The notes: generated by a model not told the origin, from the sequence alone. A DNA stretch of 64,000 bases from Nakamurella silvestris (GCA_003576535.1 QXCQ01000007.1:202-64201), one strand, 5' to 3'. Positions 19,455 to 29,003 are shown, counted from the stretch's first letter. A program made the numbers and translations.

Positions 19455-20120
19455 TCAGGGTCGGATGAGCCCGCTCTGGTAGGCCAGGATCACCAGCTGG
19501 GCCCGATCGCGGGCGTGCAGTTTCATCATCGTGCGGTTGACATGGGTCTTCGCCGTCAACGGTGAGATGAACAGCTTCTCGGCGATGTCGGTGTTCGACA
19601 GCCCCTGGGCCACCAGCATCAGGATCTCCAGCTCGCGCTCGGTGAGTGCGCTGAAAACCTCAGGGGTGCTGCCGGTCTCGTCCGCGGGGCGGAGGAAACG
19701 GGTGATCAGCGAACTGGTGGCGCGAGGGGACAGCAGGGATTCCCCGCCGGCCACCACCCGGATCGCGTTGAGCAGGTCGGACGGTTCGGTGGCCTTGCCG
19801 AGGAATCCGCTCGCCCCGGCCCGCAGCGCCTCCAGCACGTACTCGTCATGCTCGAAGGTGGTGAGGATGAGAACCTTCACCCCGTCGAGGTTCTCGTCCT
19901 CGCAGATCTGCCTGGTCGCGGCCAGGCCGTCCAGGACCGGCATCCTGATGTCCATCAGCACGACATCCGCGCGGGCGCTGCGGGCCAGCTCCACCGCCTG
20001 ACGACCGTCCTCGGCCTCACCGACCACTTCGAAATCGGAATGGGTGGCGATCAACCCGCGGAACCCCAGCCGGATCAGCGGTTGGTCATCGGCCAGCAGG
20101 ACCCGGATCGTGCCCGTCAT
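19455..20120 (-). CDS. NarL/LuxR-family response regulator
   Basis: A 221-residue two-domain regulator. The receiver domain (1-120) has the acidic pocket D11/D12, phospho-acceptor D57 in VVLMDIRMP and a conserved Lys in FLGKATEP. The C-terminal LuxR helix-turn-helix (about 150-215) begins LTERELEILMLVAQGLSN. Its start overlaps the kinase stop by four bases, so they are co-translated partners. It probably controls the ABC exporter located 129 bases downstream on the same strand; this is inferred from position. Confidence 0.93.
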   Translation of the reverse strand: MTGTIRVLLADDQPLIRLGFRGLIATHSDFEVVGEAEDGRQAVELARSARADVVLMDIRMPVLDGLAATRQICEDENLDGVKVLILTTFEHDEYVLEALRAGASGFLGKATEPSDLLNAIRVVAGGESLLSPRATSSLITRFLRPADETGSTPEVFSALTERELEILMLVAQGLSNTDIAEKLFISPLTAKTHVNRTMMKLHARDRAQLVILAYQSGLIRP

Positions 20121-21349
20121 CGGGAGATCCCCTCGGAGCTGACGACGGTGGCGGCGAAACGAGCCTCGACCTGGAAGTACTCGCGGTCGGGCCCATGGCT
20201 CAGATCCGCGCCGACCGAGGCGGCACGTTCACGCATGCCGATCAGACCGTGGCCGGTTCCGGGACCGGCCGGTCGGTTGGCCGCCAGGTTCCGCACACGC
20301 AGCTCCAGATGGTCCTCGGTGTAACACATGGTCAATTCGGTTGTCCCGTTCACACCGTGTTTGTCGGCGTTGGTCAACGCCTCCTGGATGATCCGGTAGG
20401 CGGCCAGATCGGCGGCCGGCGGTAGATCGAACACCCGGCCGGTGGCGGTGACGGTGATCTGCGCCCCGGAACGCCGGTAGTTGTCGATCAGTTCGTTCAG
20501 CCGCAGCAGGCCCGGCGCGGGTGCATCCGGGGATCCCAGGACCGGGACCTCGTCGTCTCCGGAGCGGAGCACCTGCATCAGCGCACTCAGCTCACCGAGT
20601 ACGTCGGAGGCGGCATGTCGCACGTGGCCGAGGGATTCCTTGCTCGTCTGCGGTGCGCTCTCGACCGTGGCGGTGGCCAGACCGGCATGGACATGGATGA
20701 CGGCGATGTGGTGGGCCAGCACGTCGTGCAGTTCTCGGGCGATCCGCAGACGCTCCTCCGTCACCCGTCGGGCGGCCTCGGTGTCCCGCTCCGCCTCGGC
20801 CTTCCGGGCGCGTTCTTCCACCTCGGCGATGTAACCGCGGCGGTTCCGGGAGGCGTCCCCCGCTGCGGCGGCCAGACCGACCCAGCCGAGGATGCCCAGG
20901 TTGGCACCGTTGTCCCAGCCGTGTTCGGAATGGAGGGTGACACCGGTGTACAGCACCCCCGCGGTCACCACCCCCACCAGAACGGTGAAATGCCGGTTGG
21001 TCTGGTCGGCGACGGTGAACATGGCCACCGCGACGATGGCGGTGAAGGCCGGGTTGACCGCGTCCAGGGCCGTGGCGGCCAGCAGGAGCACGGGGGTCAG
21101 GCACAGCACCAGCATCGGCCGACGGCGACGGTAGATCAGCAGCCCGGAGGCCAGGGCACCGAGCAGGACGACGGCGACCAGATGATGCCCCTTGTCGGGG
21201 TTGGCAGCGGGACCGTAGTTGAGCCGGATCTGGGCACCGAGGATCCCGAGGAACACCACCACGGCGATGGTCACGTCCAGGCTGGACGGCCGGACCCGTC
21301 GATCTCCCTGGGTGAACCAGTTCGCCGTTCTGCCTCCCGCCGTCGTCAT
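20117..21349 (-). CDS. NarL-type sensor histidine kinase
   Basis: A 410-residue membrane kinase. Four to five hydrophobic segments span about residues 25-165, then a coiled linker (170-200), the HisKA_3 dimerisation motif RELHDVLAHHIAV with phospho-acceptor H208, and a HATPase domain (about 300-400) with the N-box EALTNADKH and G-box GTGHGLIGMRER. It has no large extracytoplasmic sensor, so it probably senses membrane state or a membrane-associated signal. It phosphorylates the overlapping response regulator. Confidence 0.92.
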   Translation of the reverse strand: MTTAGGRTANWFTQGDRRVRPSSLDVTIAVVVFLGILGAQIRLNYGPAANPDKGHHLVAVVLLGALASGLLIYRRRRPMLVLCLTPVLLLAATALDAVNPAFTAIVAVAMFTVADQTNRHFTVLVGVVTAGVLYTGVTLHSEHGWDNGANLGILGWVGLAAAAGDASRNRRGYIAEVEERARKAEAERDTEAARRVTEERLRIARELHDVLAHHIAVIHVHAGLATATVESAPQTSKESLGHVRHAASDVLGELSALMQVLRSGDDEVPVLGSPDAPAPGLLRLNELIDNYRRSGAQITVTATGRVFDLPPAADLAAYRIIQEALTNADKHGVNGTTELTMCYTEDHLELRVRNLAANRPAGPGTGHGLIGMRERAASVGADLSHGPDREYFQVEARFAATVVSSEGISR

Positions 21350-21410
21350 ACCGGTAACAGTACGTGCGATGTCGGTCGGGGAAACGACCCACGGGGCTGG
21401 GACACGGCCG

Positions 21411-21443
21411 GGCGGCGCGGACCCCTCAGGGGTCCGCGCCGCC
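21411..21443 (-). terminator. Hairpin terminator after the DUF5709 gene
   Basis: A near-perfect palindrome (GGCGGCGCGGACCCCT and its complement, arms 21411-21426 and 21428-21443) lies about 35 bases downstream of the minus-strand stop codon. It separates that gene from the histidine-kinase operon. Confidence 0.65.
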
Positions 21444-21478
21444 GGGCGTATGTTCGTGGTCCGGTCTGTCGATCGCGC

Positions 21479-21961
21479 TCAGTAGGAGTCGCGACCGTCC
21501 GGGTCGAAGACGTGCATCGCAGCCTCCTCGGCGCTCGCGCCGCCGCCTGCGAACCCGACATCTTCGGCGAGCAGAGCCTTCTCGGTGTCCTCGTAGGCAC
21601 CGCCCTCGGTGTCGACCAGTCGGCCCGCCCGCTCCGAACCGAGTTCGAGGGCCTCCACCTCCTGCTCGTCGGCGAGTCGGGCGAGCTCGTCCACATCGGG
21701 GGTCTCCGCGGCCAGCAACTCGTCGAGGCTGAGCCCCTCGGCCTCCTCGGACTCGGTGGGGATCACGGTGCGCGGTTCGTAGTCCGGCGGCGAGTACCCC
21801 TCGTCGAGCGGATCCTCCAGGCCGCGGTCGAGCAGGGAGTCCCCGGCCGTGAGCTGCTCGTTCGAACCCTCGCCGCCGTCGTTGGACCCGGCACTCCCGT
21901 CCTGCTCGGCGACCTCGAAGCTTCCGCCGTCGTTGTTGGCAGTTCCGTTGCTGTCCGACAT
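21479..21961 (-). CDS. DUF5709 family protein
   Basis: A 160-residue strongly acidic protein of the actinobacterial DUF5709 type: a low-complexity Gly/Ser/Asp N-terminus, then LTAGDSLLDRGLEDPLDEGYSPPD, then RAGRLV...KALLAEDVGFAGGGASAEEAAMHV. The family's function is unknown and it is probably cytoplasmic and partly disordered. The second ATG (21961) is chosen because GAGAAGGG lies nine bases before it, whereas it abuts the first ATG. Confidence 0.85.
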   Translation of the reverse strand: MSDSNGTANNDGGSFEVAEQDGSAGSNDGGEGSNEQLTAGDSLLDRGLEDPLDEGYSPPDYEPRTVIPTESEEAEGLSLDELLAAETPDVDELARLADEQEVEALELGSERAGRLVDTEGGAYEDTEKALLAEDVGFAGGGASAEEAAMHVFDPDGRDSY

Positions 21962-22040
21962 ACAGGCCATCCCTTCTCGCGTTGCATGGTTCCTACCCCA
22001 CGGTAGCCACGGGTATGCCGGTGCCGACGGGCGGGACCGG

Positions 22041-22430
22041 TCACTCCCCCGTCATCAGGTACAGCAGCGCGCGGGCGTAGGCGCCCTCGGGTGTGGCGGC
22101 GCGGTACTCGCGTTCGCTGCCGGAGACGGTGATGTGCACCCGCCAGTCCGGGCCCTGGCGGTCCAGCCCACCGAAGGTGCCGCCGAGGAGTTCCCGGAGC
22201 TGGTGCTCCCGGGGCAGCCACACCGCTGCGTCCTGGTCCACCGAGTCCAGGGCCCACTCGGTGGTCCCGTTGAATCCGATCTGATCCCCGCGCAGCTCGA
22301 TCGTCATGTCGCTGAGGACGAAATGCTCCTCGTCCATCCCCCGGCCGACGATGGCGAACCAGTCGCCGCGGCTCGGGTTCCAGCGGAGACCGCCGTCGCG
22401 CAGTTGTACCGCCAGGTCGATGTCGATCAC
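22041..22430 (-). CDS. Conserved actinobacterial hypothetical protein
   Basis: A 129-residue soluble protein starting V/MIDIDLAVQLRDGGLRWNPSRGDWFAIV. Homologues with this opening are widespread in actinobacteria and some databases call them pilus assembly protein CpaE; the sequence has no P-loop or other CpaE hallmark, so I do not accept that name. GCAGGAGG lies upstream, but at a long spacing (13 bases) from the GTG. Function unknown. Confidence 0.68.
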   Translation of the reverse strand: MIDIDLAVQLRDGGLRWNPSRGDWFAIVGRGMDEEHFVLSDMTIELRGDQIGFNGTTEWALDSVDQDAAVWLPREHQLRELLGGTFGGLDRQGPDWRVHITVSGSEREYRAATPEGAYARALLYLMTGE

Positions 22431-22489
22431 CGTTCCAGTATGGCCTCCTGCCGTCACCACTGGGCCGAGATCGGTGACGTCGTACCCGG

Positions 22490-23248
22490 TCAGGAGGCTG
22501 CGGCTGCCGCACGCTCCACCGTCAGCAGGCTTTCCGCCTGGTGTTCGGCGTGGTAGGCGGCCGAGCCGCCGCGGAGGCCGAACAGACGTTTGCTCCACAG
22601 CAGCCAGGCCACGGCCGCCAGGTTGACGGCGAAGGCCCCCACCCGCAGCACCGTCACCTTCTCGGCGAGTTCGTAGATCTCCAGCGGCAGGAAGATCGCG
22701 GTGGCCACAGCGGCGACGTACTCCCCCCACCGTTTCATCAACCACAGGCCGGTTGCCTCGGTGAACTGCAGCAGGGCGTACCCGATCAGACCGATCGCGA
22801 TCCAGATGAGCACCGTGGCGGACAGGGAGAAGGCGTCGTCGATGGTGCGCACGATCGCCGAGTCGTCGACATTCCAGCCGAGCTGGGCCGCCAGCGGGCG
22901 CAACAGCGGCAGATCGGTGTCGAACTTCTGTTGCAGGCTCCCGCGTGAGCTCCGGAATCGGAACACCAGGAACGCGATTCCGAGGAGGCCGATCCCGCGC
23001 ACCGCCCGCTCGACGGCCAGCAGCCGCATGATCCGTCGATCCCGGAGCAACCGGCCGCGGGGCACCTCCGGGGCGAGATCCGCCGGTCCCTGGCCCTTCG
23101 GATCCCCGACGACGTAGTCCGCGCACCGCAGACAGCGCCAGGCCGGACCGGCCGGGGTCTGGACCTGCAACCGGGCCCGCAGTTCCGGCTCGTCCGGGGC
23201 GTAGGTCTCATGTCCGTGCCGGCCGCAGGCGCGCAGGTTGAAGTCCAT
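22490..23248 (-). CDS. DUF2127 membrane protein
   Basis: A 252-residue integral membrane protein. The N-terminus carries a His/Cys-rich patch (CGRHGHE at about residue 8 and CLRCADYV at about 39) that could bind a metal, followed by about four hydrophobic helices (80-215) with the DUF2127 pattern LLQFTEATGLWLMKRWGEYVAAVATAIFLPLEIYEL. The function of the family is unknown. It is divergent from thyA with an 85-base gap that must hold both promoters. Confidence 0.85.
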   Translation of the reverse strand: MDFNLRACGRHGHETYAPDEPELRARLQVQTPAGPAWRCLRCADYVVGDPKGQGPADLAPEVPRGRLLRDRRIMRLLAVERAVRGIGLLGIAFLVFRFRSSRGSLQQKFDTDLPLLRPLAAQLGWNVDDSAIVRTIDDAFSLSATVLIWIAIGLIGYALLQFTEATGLWLMKRWGEYVAAVATAIFLPLEIYELAEKVTVLRVGAFAVNLAAVAWLLWSKRLFGLRGGSAAYHAEHQAESLLTVERAAAAAS

Positions 23249-23333
23249 CCGCGCAGCCTAGGGGTGAGAGGGATCAAGTGCGCCGCGACGGCGGTTGTCC
23301 GGCAGGAATCCGGCGAGGAACTAGTCTGGCTTC

Positions 23334-24128
23334 ATGCGTCAATATCTCGATCTCATGGACCGCATCCTGAACGAAGGCACCGTGAAGACCGATCGCACGG
23401 GCACCGGCACCCTCTCGGTTTTCGGCCACCAGATGAGGTTCGACCTCGCCGAGGGTTTCCCGGTGGTCACCACGAAGAAGATCCACATGAGGTCGGTGAT
23501 CGTCGAGCTGCTGTGGTTCCTGCGCGGTTCGACGAACGTCCGGTGGCTGCAGGAGCAGGGGGTGTCGATCTGGGACGAGTGGGCCGACGCAGAAGGCGAA
23601 CTCGGGCCGGTCTACGGCCACCAGTGGCGCTCCTGGCCCGCCCCGGACGGCACCGGCATCGACCAGATCGCCCAGGTGGTGAACTCGATCGTCACCAACC
23701 CGGATTCCCGCCGGCACATCGTCTCGGCCTGGAACGTCGCCGAGGTCAACGAGATGGCCCTGCCCCCGTGCCACACCATGTTCCAGTTCTACGTGGCAGA
23801 CGGGAAACTGTCCTGCCAGCTCTACCAGCGGTCGGCCGATGTGTTCCTCGGCGTTCCGTTCAACATCGCCTCCTACGCCCTGCTGACCATGATGGTGGCC
23901 AAGGCGACCGGACTCGCTCCTGGCGAATTCATCCACACCCTGGGGGATGCGCACCTGTACTCCAACCACCTCGAGCAGGCCAGGCTCCAGCTGACCAGGG
24001 AACCGAAACCGTTGCCCACCATGCTGATCGCTGACGGCCGGAACTCCTTGGAGGAGTACACCTTTGCCGATTTCGAGCTGGTCGGCTACGACCCGCATCC
24101 GCTGATCAAGGCCCCGATCGCGGTATGA
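23334..24128 (+). CDS. thyA: Thymidylate synthase
   Basis: A 264-residue ThyA, the usual length. It converts dUMP and methylene-THF to dTMP and dihydrofolate in the cytoplasm. The catalytic Cys is C146 in [13 protein letters not shown]21 and the RRHIVSAWN phosphate-binding block are present. It overlaps folA by four bases, so the dihydrofolate it makes is recycled by the next gene product, a common arrangement. Confidence 0.97.
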   Translation: MRQYLDLMDRILNEGTVKTDRTGTGTLSVFGHQMRFDLAEGFPVVTTKKIHMRSVIVELLWFLRGSTNVRWLQEQGVSIWDEWADAEGELGPVYGHQWRSWPAPDGTGIDQIAQVVNSIVTNPDSRRHIVSAWNVAEVNEMALPPCHTMFQFYVADGKLSCQLYQRSADVFLGVPFNIASYALLTMMVAKATGLAPGEFIHTLGDAHLYSNHLEQARLQLTREPKPLPTMLIADGRNSLEEYTFADFELVGYDPHPLIKAPIAV

Positions 24129-24655
24129 GCGAGGAACGGATCAACACCGACACCCCGCCCCGCACCGTCACCCCCGGCCGGACCGTCACCTTCGTGGTGG
24201 CGGTGGCGGACAACGGGGTGATCGGCCACGAGGGCGACATGCCGTGGCACCTGCCCGAGGATCTGAAGCACTTCAAGGCGCTCACCCTGGGGCACGCGAT
24301 GGTCATGGGCCGACGCACCTTCGAGTCCATCGGCCGTCCGCTCCCGGGACGCCGTTCCCTGGTGGTCACCCGGCAGCAGGACTGGTCCGCCCCCGGGGTC
24401 GAGGTCCATCACACCATCGCCGAGGCCCTGGCGGCCGCCGGGGAGACGGTGATGGTGGTCGGCGGCGGCGAGCTCTATCGGCAGCTGCTGCCCGAGGCCG
24501 ACGTCCTGGAGGTGACCCACATCAAGGACACCCTGATCGGTGACACCTACTTCCCGGCGATCGATCCGCTGATCTGGGTGGAGACGGCCCGGGAAGGACA
24601 TGAAGGATTCGACTTCGTCACCTACCGCCGGCGGGACACCGATGGACAGCGGTGA
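24125..24655 (+). CDS. folA: Dihydrofolate reductase
   Basis: A 176-residue DHFR that reduces dihydrofolate to tetrahydrofolate with NADPH. Visible motifs are [24 protein letters not shown], with the substrate-binding Glu/Asp and Trp, [16 protein letters not shown] and VVGGGELY. About 15 extra residues precede the core. It overlaps thyA upstream and the ACT gene downstream, forming a three-gene operon. Confidence 0.96.
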   Translation: MSEERINTDTPPRTVTPGRTVTFVVAVADNGVIGHEGDMPWHLPEDLKHFKALTLGHAMVMGRRTFESIGRPLPGRRSLVVTRQQDWSAPGVEVHHTIAEALAAAGETVMVVGGGELYRQLLPEADVLEVTHIKDTLIGDTYFPAIDPLIWVETAREGHEGFDFVTYRRRDTDGQR

Positions 24656-25046
24656 GCACGACCTGGCGCTGATGCTGGCCACCCTGGAACCCGTTCTCGC
24701 AGCGGAGCCCTATGTCTACTGTTCGGTCAACTGGCGCTGGTCAGATCCGCAGCTGATCGCGGCGGATCCGTTGGCGACCGTTCGTGAACCCGAGGGTCTC
24801 ACCCTCATTCTGACGCAGCAGCGGGCCGTCGAGCTCGGGCTGGAGTTCCGGTTTCCGGCCGCCCTGATCTCGCTGACGGTGCATTCGGCCCTGGACGCGG
24901 TGGGGCTGACGGCGGCCTTCGCCGAGGCACTGGCGAAGGTGGAGATCTCCTGCAATGTGCTTGCGGGGTACCACCACGATCACATCCTGGTGCCGTACGA
25001 GGACCGGGACACCGCGATGGCGGCCTTGCGTCGTCTTCGCGGCTGA
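24642..25046 (+). CDS. ACT-domain protein
   Basis: A 134-residue protein with two ACT-like halves, the second being clear in LAKVEISCNVLAGYHHDHILVPYEDRDTAMAALRRL. Such proteins are small ligand (usually amino-acid) sensors; no enzyme motif is present. ATG 24642 overlaps the end of folA by 14 bases, which implies translational coupling to thyA-folA. The link between this protein and folate metabolism is unknown. Confidence 0.82.
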   Translation: MDSGEHDLALMLATLEPVLAAEPYVYCSVNWRWSDPQLIAADPLATVREPEGLTLILTQQRAVELGLEFRFPAALISLTVHSALDAVGLTAAFAEALAKVEISCNVLAGYHHDHILVPYEDRDTAMAALRRLRG

Positions 25047-25067
25047 GCTCCTCCCCGGCTGAAAACA

Positions 25068-25143
25068 CCCGTTCCCGCGCACTTTGTTGTTCCTCGCGCA
25101 CGTAGTTACGTGCGCGAGGAACAACAGCGTGCGCGGGAACGGG
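25068..25143. repeat. Nested palindromic repeat element between convergent genes
   Basis: The 76-bp element is an almost perfect palindrome. The outer arms are CCCGTTCCCGCGCAC (25068-25082) and its complement (25129-25143). The inner arms are 20 bp (25085-25104 and 25107-25126), starting TGTTGTTCCTCGCGCACGTA, with a two-base loop. Inner and outer arms are variants of one core (GTTCC[C/T]CGCGCAC), as if one copy had inserted into another. It lies 22 bases after the ACT stop and 12 bases from the clgR stop, so it may also terminate both genes. Confidence 0.85.
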
Positions 25144-25154
25144 ATGAAGCTGGT

Positions 25155-25508
25155 TCAGGCGACAGCAACCTCGCGGCTGTTCCGCGCAGCACCGGCGTAC
25201 GGGACAACGATACGCAGGCTCTGCTCGGCGGAGGCCTTGACCGAATTGCCGACCACAGCGGACTTCTCCGAAGCGGCAGGACGGACGGACAGGGCCGCGG
25301 AGACCGTGGTCAACACCTCGGCCAGTTCCACATCGAGGGCGTCGCAGATGGATGCGAGCAGTTCGCTCGAAGCCTCCTTGCGTCCTCGTTCAACCTCGGA
25401 CAAGTATCCGAGTGACACATTCGCAGCGGTGGAGACATCCCGCAACGTGCGGTTCTGCCTGGTCCGGGCATCGCGAAGAGTCTCTCCGAGTGCATCTCGC
25501 AGCAGCAC
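25155..25508 (-). CDS. clgR: ClgR-like helix-turn-helix transcriptional regulator
   Basis: A 117-residue XRE-type regulator. Residues about 9-65 form the HTH ([19 protein letters not shown]...[20 protein letters not shown]), very like actinobacterial ClgR, which activates clp protease and stress genes. The C-terminus, about 50 residues, ends NSREVAVA; ClgR proteins often have a degradation-prone Ala-rich tail, which fits. Its position just downstream of pgsA-cinA is the conserved actinobacterial order. Confidence 0.85.
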   Translation of the reverse strand: MLLRDALGETLRDARTRQNRTLRDVSTAANVSLGYLSEVERGRKEASSELLASICDALDVELAEVLTTVSAALSVRPAASEKSAVVGNSVKASAEQSLRIVVPYAGAARNSREVAVA

Positions 25509-25635
25509 ATCAACCTCCTGTCGCTCACGCCCAACATGGTGCGTTCACGCTACCGGCAACGGATTCCGCGCTGTCAGCGGGGTCGGATTCTGCTCCACCG
25601 CGCCGGAGATACGCATCTGTTCGCTGGGTAACTGT

Positions 25636-26181
25636 CTACTTAACGCCCGGAATCGCCAGTCTGTTCCCGGCGATCGTGACGAGGGAATCCAGCAGGTCCA
25701 CCGCCTCGCGGACGGCGGCGGCCCGGATCTCGGCGCGACTGCCGGTGAGTTCGAGGGCCCGGACGATGGTGGCCACGCCTCCGCGGCTGTCCGGCCCGGC
25801 GATGGCCACGAACACGGTCCCCGGTTCGTGGCCGTCCTGCGGGTCGGGTCCGGCGGCACCGGTCAGACCCAGCCCGAAGTCGGCCCGGCAGCGCTTCCGC
25901 GCGCCCAGGGCGAGCTGCTTGGCCACATCCGGGTCCACCGCGCCCCGGTCGGCGAGCAGGTTGGGATCCACCCCGCCGAGGGTGTTCTTCAGGTCCGTGG
26001 CGTAGACGATGAAACCGCCGCGCACGACGGCCGAGGAACCCGGGACCTCGGTGAGCAGGGCCGCGGTGAGGCCGGCGGTCAGCGACTCCGACACCGCCAC
26101 CGTCATATGGGCACGCTTGAGGTTCGTGACCACGGCGGTGAGACGTTCGGGAGGGACTCCGAGAAGTTCGGCGAGCGACAT
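25636..26181 (-). CDS. cinA: CinA C-terminal-domain protein (nicotinamide-nucleotide amidase, PncC-like)
   Basis: A 181-residue protein made only of the CinA C-terminal domain. Motifs include VAVSESLTAGLTAALLTEVPGSSAVVRGGFIVYA and GLTGAAGPDPQDGHEPGTVFVAIAG, matching NMN amidases (PncC), which deamidate nicotinamide mononucleotide. The N-terminal half of full-length CinA is absent, as in many actinobacteria. The ATG overlaps the pgsA stop (TGATG). Confidence 0.9.
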   Translation of the reverse strand: MSLAELLGVPPERLTAVVTNLKRAHMTVAVSESLTAGLTAALLTEVPGSSAVVRGGFIVYATDLKNTLGGVDPNLLADRGAVDPDVAKQLALGARKRCRADFGLGLTGAAGPDPQDGHEPGTVFVAIAGPDSRGGVATIVRALELTGSRAEIRAAAVREAVDLLDSLVTIAGNRLAIPGVK

Positions 26182-26771
26182 CAGTGGGAGTCCGACTTCT
26201 GCCCACGCTTGGCGCGGGCGGCGATGGTGATGGAACGGATGATGTAGTCGATACCGGTGCCGACCGTCAACAGCAGGGCGATCGCCATCAGGGTCGTGCG
26301 GATCCACTCCAGGGAGTCCGGCCAGGGCAGCACGTACAGGCCGATGGCCAGCACCTGGACGAAGGTCTTGATCTTGCCACCCATGCTGGCGGCCATGACC
26401 TCGTAGCGCAGCATGAACAGCCGCAGCACGGTGATGCCCAGTTCCCGGGTGAGGATGACAATGGTGATCCACCAGGGCATGTCACCCAGGATCGACAGGC
26501 CGACCAGCACACCGCCGGTGAGGGCCTTGTCGGCGATCGGGTCGGCGATCTTGCCGAAATCGGTGACCAGCCCGCGTTTGCGGGCGATATGGCCGTCGTA
26601 CCGATCGGTGATGGCGGCGATGGCGAAGATGATGAAGGCGACGATCCGCCAACGGTCCTCGTGGCCGTCGCCGATGAACAGGAAGATCAGGCCGATCGGA
26701 ACCAGGATCAGCCGGCTGACGGTGAGGATGTTCGGCAGGTTCACCAAAGGCACCGGTTGTTCAGCCGTCAC
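26181..26771 (-). CDS. pgsA: CDP-diacylglycerol-glycerol-3-phosphate 3-phosphatidyltransferase
   Basis: A 196-residue membrane enzyme that makes phosphatidylglycerophosphate. The CDP-alcohol phosphotransferase motif is complete: [19 protein letters not shown] followed by KIADPIADK, giving D..DG..AR........G...D...D. About five membrane helices follow. It overlaps rimO (four bases) and cinA (one base), so the three genes are co-transcribed. Confidence 0.93.
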   Translation of the reverse strand: MTAEQPVPLVNLPNILTVSRLILVPIGLIFLFIGDGHEDRWRIVAFIIFAIAAITDRYDGHIARKRGLVTDFGKIADPIADKALTGGVLVGLSILGDMPWWITIVILTRELGITVLRLFMLRYEVMAASMGGKIKTFVQVLAIGLYVLPWPDSLEWIRTTLMAIALLLTVGTGIDYIIRSITIAARAKRGQKSDSH

Positions 26772-28264
26772 CCGCGTGCTCCTGACCCGTCGGGACGCGG
26801 CAGAACCTCGATGGGTTCGGCGATCAGGTCGATGCCGTCGGAGCCGATGACCCTGGCCCGGACGAGATCACCGACCTCGATGCCGTCGGCGACGGTGAGG
26901 GTGGTGGTGCCGTCGACCTCGGGCGCCTGGTGCGCGGCCCGGCCGACCACACCGTCCGGGTAGTCCTCGTCGGCCACGTTCTCGGTGGAACCGTCGACCA
27001 GGACGATCACCTCGGTGCCGATCCGGTCCTCCGCGCGCTGGGCGACCAGCTCGTCGACGAGGGCGGTGACCCGCTCGACCCGGGCGTCGACCTCGTCCGG
27101 ATCCAACTTGCCGGTCAGGTCGGCGGCCGCAGTGCCGTCCTCGTCGGAGTAACCGAAGACGCCGACCGCATCCAGCCGGGCGCCGATCAGGAACTGCTCG
27201 AGTTCGACCAGATCCTCCTCGGTCTCCCCGGGGAAGCCGACGATGACGTTGGACCGGATACCGGCCTCGGGCGCGGCCGCGCGGATCTGTTCGACCAGGG
27301 TCAGGAAGGACTCCCGGCTGCCGAACCGTCGCATCCGCCGCAGCACGGTCTCGGAGGCGTGCTGGAAGGACATGTCGTAGTAGTCCGCCACCCCGTCCAG
27401 GTGGGCGATGGCGTTGATCAGGCTGGGTTTGGTCTCGGCCGGTTGGAGGTAGGACAACCGCACCCGGGTGATGCCCTCGACGGCGGACAGCTGGGCCAGC
27501 ATCTCCTCGAGCAACCCGTCGCCGGGGAGGTCCTTGCCGTAGGAGGTGGAGTTCTCCGACACGAGCACCAGCTCCCGGACACCCTGGCCGGCGAGCCAGT
27601 GGGCCTCGTTGACGATGTCCGAGGTGGAACGGGAGACGAAGGATCCGCGGAAGGCCGGGATCGCGCAGAAGGTGCAGCGACGGTCGCAACCGGAGGCGAT
27701 CTTCAGCGGCGCCACCGGGCCGTGGTGCAGCAACCGGCGGACCAGTGTCGGCCCGGAGGCCGGCGTGGGGCCGGACTCGTTGGTACCGGCAGCCACGACA
27801 GGGCTGTGGGAGTGCCCGGGGACCGAGACCGCGGCGGCGGCACCGGGTCGCGCCACCGGCGAGATGGGCAGCAGGGTGCGACGGTCGACCGGTGTGTGCG
27901 AGTCGGGGCGCTCTCCGTGCAGGACCCCCTGCACCAGACCGGCGAGGTCCGGGTAGGCGTCGAAGCCGAGAACGGCGTCCGCCTCGGGCAGGGCGGCGGC
28001 CAGTTCCTTGCCGTAACGCTCGGCCAGACAACCGACCGCGACGACCTTCGCGCCGGTGTCGGCAGCGGCCAGCAGGGTGTCGATCGAGTCCTTCTTGGCA
28101 CTGGCCACGAACGCACAGGTGTTGACCACCACCACGTCGGCCGGACTTTCGTCCTCGACCAGTTCGTAGCCACCGAGCGCGAGGCGCCCGGCTATTTCGG
28201 AGGAGTCGACTTCATTCCGGGCACACCCGAGGGTGACGACGGAGACACGGGGCGCGGCAGACAC
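26768..28264 (-). CDS. rimO: Ribosomal protein S12 methylthiotransferase
   Basis: A 498-residue radical-SAM enzyme that methylthiolates the conserved Asp of ribosomal protein S12. The N-terminal MTTase domain has Cys ligands in [15 protein letters not shown] and GCLAERYG; the radical-SAM cluster is [13 protein letters not shown]; a TRAM domain ends the protein. A low-complexity insert of about 50 residues (roughly 135-190) between the MTTase and radical-SAM parts is typical of actinobacterial RimO. Confidence 0.95.
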   Translation of the reverse strand: MSAAPRVSVVTLGCARNEVDSSEIAGRLALGGYELVEDESPADVVVVNTCAFVASAKKDSIDTLLAAADTGAKVVAVGCLAERYGKELAAALPEADAVLGFDAYPDLAGLVQGVLHGERPDSHTPVDRRTLLPISPVARPGAAAAVSVPGHSHSPVVAAGTNESGPTPASGPTLVRRLLHHGPVAPLKIASGCDRRCTFCAIPAFRGSFVSRSTSDIVNEAHWLAGQGVRELVLVSENSTSYGKDLPGDGLLEEMLAQLSAVEGITRVRLSYLQPAETKPSLINAIAHLDGVADYYDMSFQHASETVLRRMRRFGSRESFLTLVEQIRAAAPEAGIRSNVIVGFPGETEEDLVELEQFLIGARLDAVGVFGYSDEDGTAAADLTGKLDPDEVDARVERVTALVDELVAQRAEDRIGTEVIVLVDGSTENVADEDYPDGVVGRAAHQAPEVDGTTTLTVADGIEVGDLVRARVIGSDGIDLIAEPIEVLPRPDGSGARG

Positions 28265-28405
28265 CCGATCAGCTTAGTCGCCGCGAGGGCCGGTGAACTC
28301 CACCCGCGCACACAAGCTCGGGCGGGAACCCGATCGTCACCGGAGCCGGTGCCCGCCCGGGAGGTGATTCGGACTCCCACCCCCGGCGGATTAGGCTCAG
28401 GTGCC

Positions 28406-28981
28406 GTGACCGATGCGGATTCCCCCCAGCCCGGCGCTGACCCTGTCAGCCTCCCCCGCAGTACTCCTGCCACCGCCGATGCCGGCGGCGAGGTCCTGGT
28501 CCGACGTGCCCGCCCGGCCGATGTCCGTCGGATCAAGGAACTCGTCGACGCCTATGCCGGTCCGATCCTGCTCGAGAAGAGCCTGGCGAACCTGTACGAG
28601 GACGTCACCGAGTTCTGGGTGGGTGAACTGGACGGGCGGGTGGTCGGCTGCGGGGCGTTGCACGTCCTGTGGGAGGACCTGGCCGAGATCCGCACCGTGG
28701 CGACCGACCCGGCCTTCCGTGGCCGCGGCATCGGCAACACGGTGTGCAGCCGGATCATCGAGGTCGCACTCGAGATGGGTCTGCGGCGGTTGTTCTGCCT
28801 GACCTTCGAGGTGAGTTTCTTCAGCTCCCTGGACTTCGTCCCGGTCGCCGAACTGGACCTGACCCCCGAGGCGTTCAACGAGTTGCGTCACTCCTACGAT
28901 GCCGGAGTGGCCGAGTTCCTCGACCTGCCGTACGTGAAGCCGAACACCCTCGGCAACACCCGGATGCTCCGTCACCTCTGA
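28406..28981 (+). CDS. Short-type amino-acid N-acetyltransferase (ArgA-like GNAT)
   Basis: A 191-residue GNAT acetyltransferase. The sequence VRRARPADVRRIKELVDAYAG, then EFWVGELDGRVVGCGALHVLWEDLAEIRTVA, the acetyl-CoA loop FRGRGIGN, and the C-terminal YDAGVAEFLDLPYVKPNTLGN closely follow the short ArgA described from Mycobacterium tuberculosis (Rv2747), which acetylates Gln or Glu for arginine synthesis. It lacks the kinase-like domain of long ArgA. About 30 residues of Pro/Ser-rich lead precede the domain. The GTG start lacks a strong ribosome-binding site. Confidence 0.87.
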   Translation: MTDADSPQPGADPVSLPRSTPATADAGGEVLVRRARPADVRRIKELVDAYAGPILLEKSLANLYEDVTEFWVGELDGRVVGCGALHVLWEDLAEIRTVATDPAFRGRGIGNTVCSRIIEVALEMGLRRLFCLTFEVSFFSSLDFVPVAELDLTPEAFNELRHSYDAGVAEFLDLPYVKPNTLGNTRMLRHL

Positions 28982-29003
28982 AAACCCTCAGGAGAAGCGG
29001 TTC

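Noticed and set aside
22041-22430. The common database name pilus assembly protein CpaE
   Set aside because: No P-loop, receiver-like domain or other CpaE hallmark is visible; the protein is only 129 residues, so the name is probably a propagated error.
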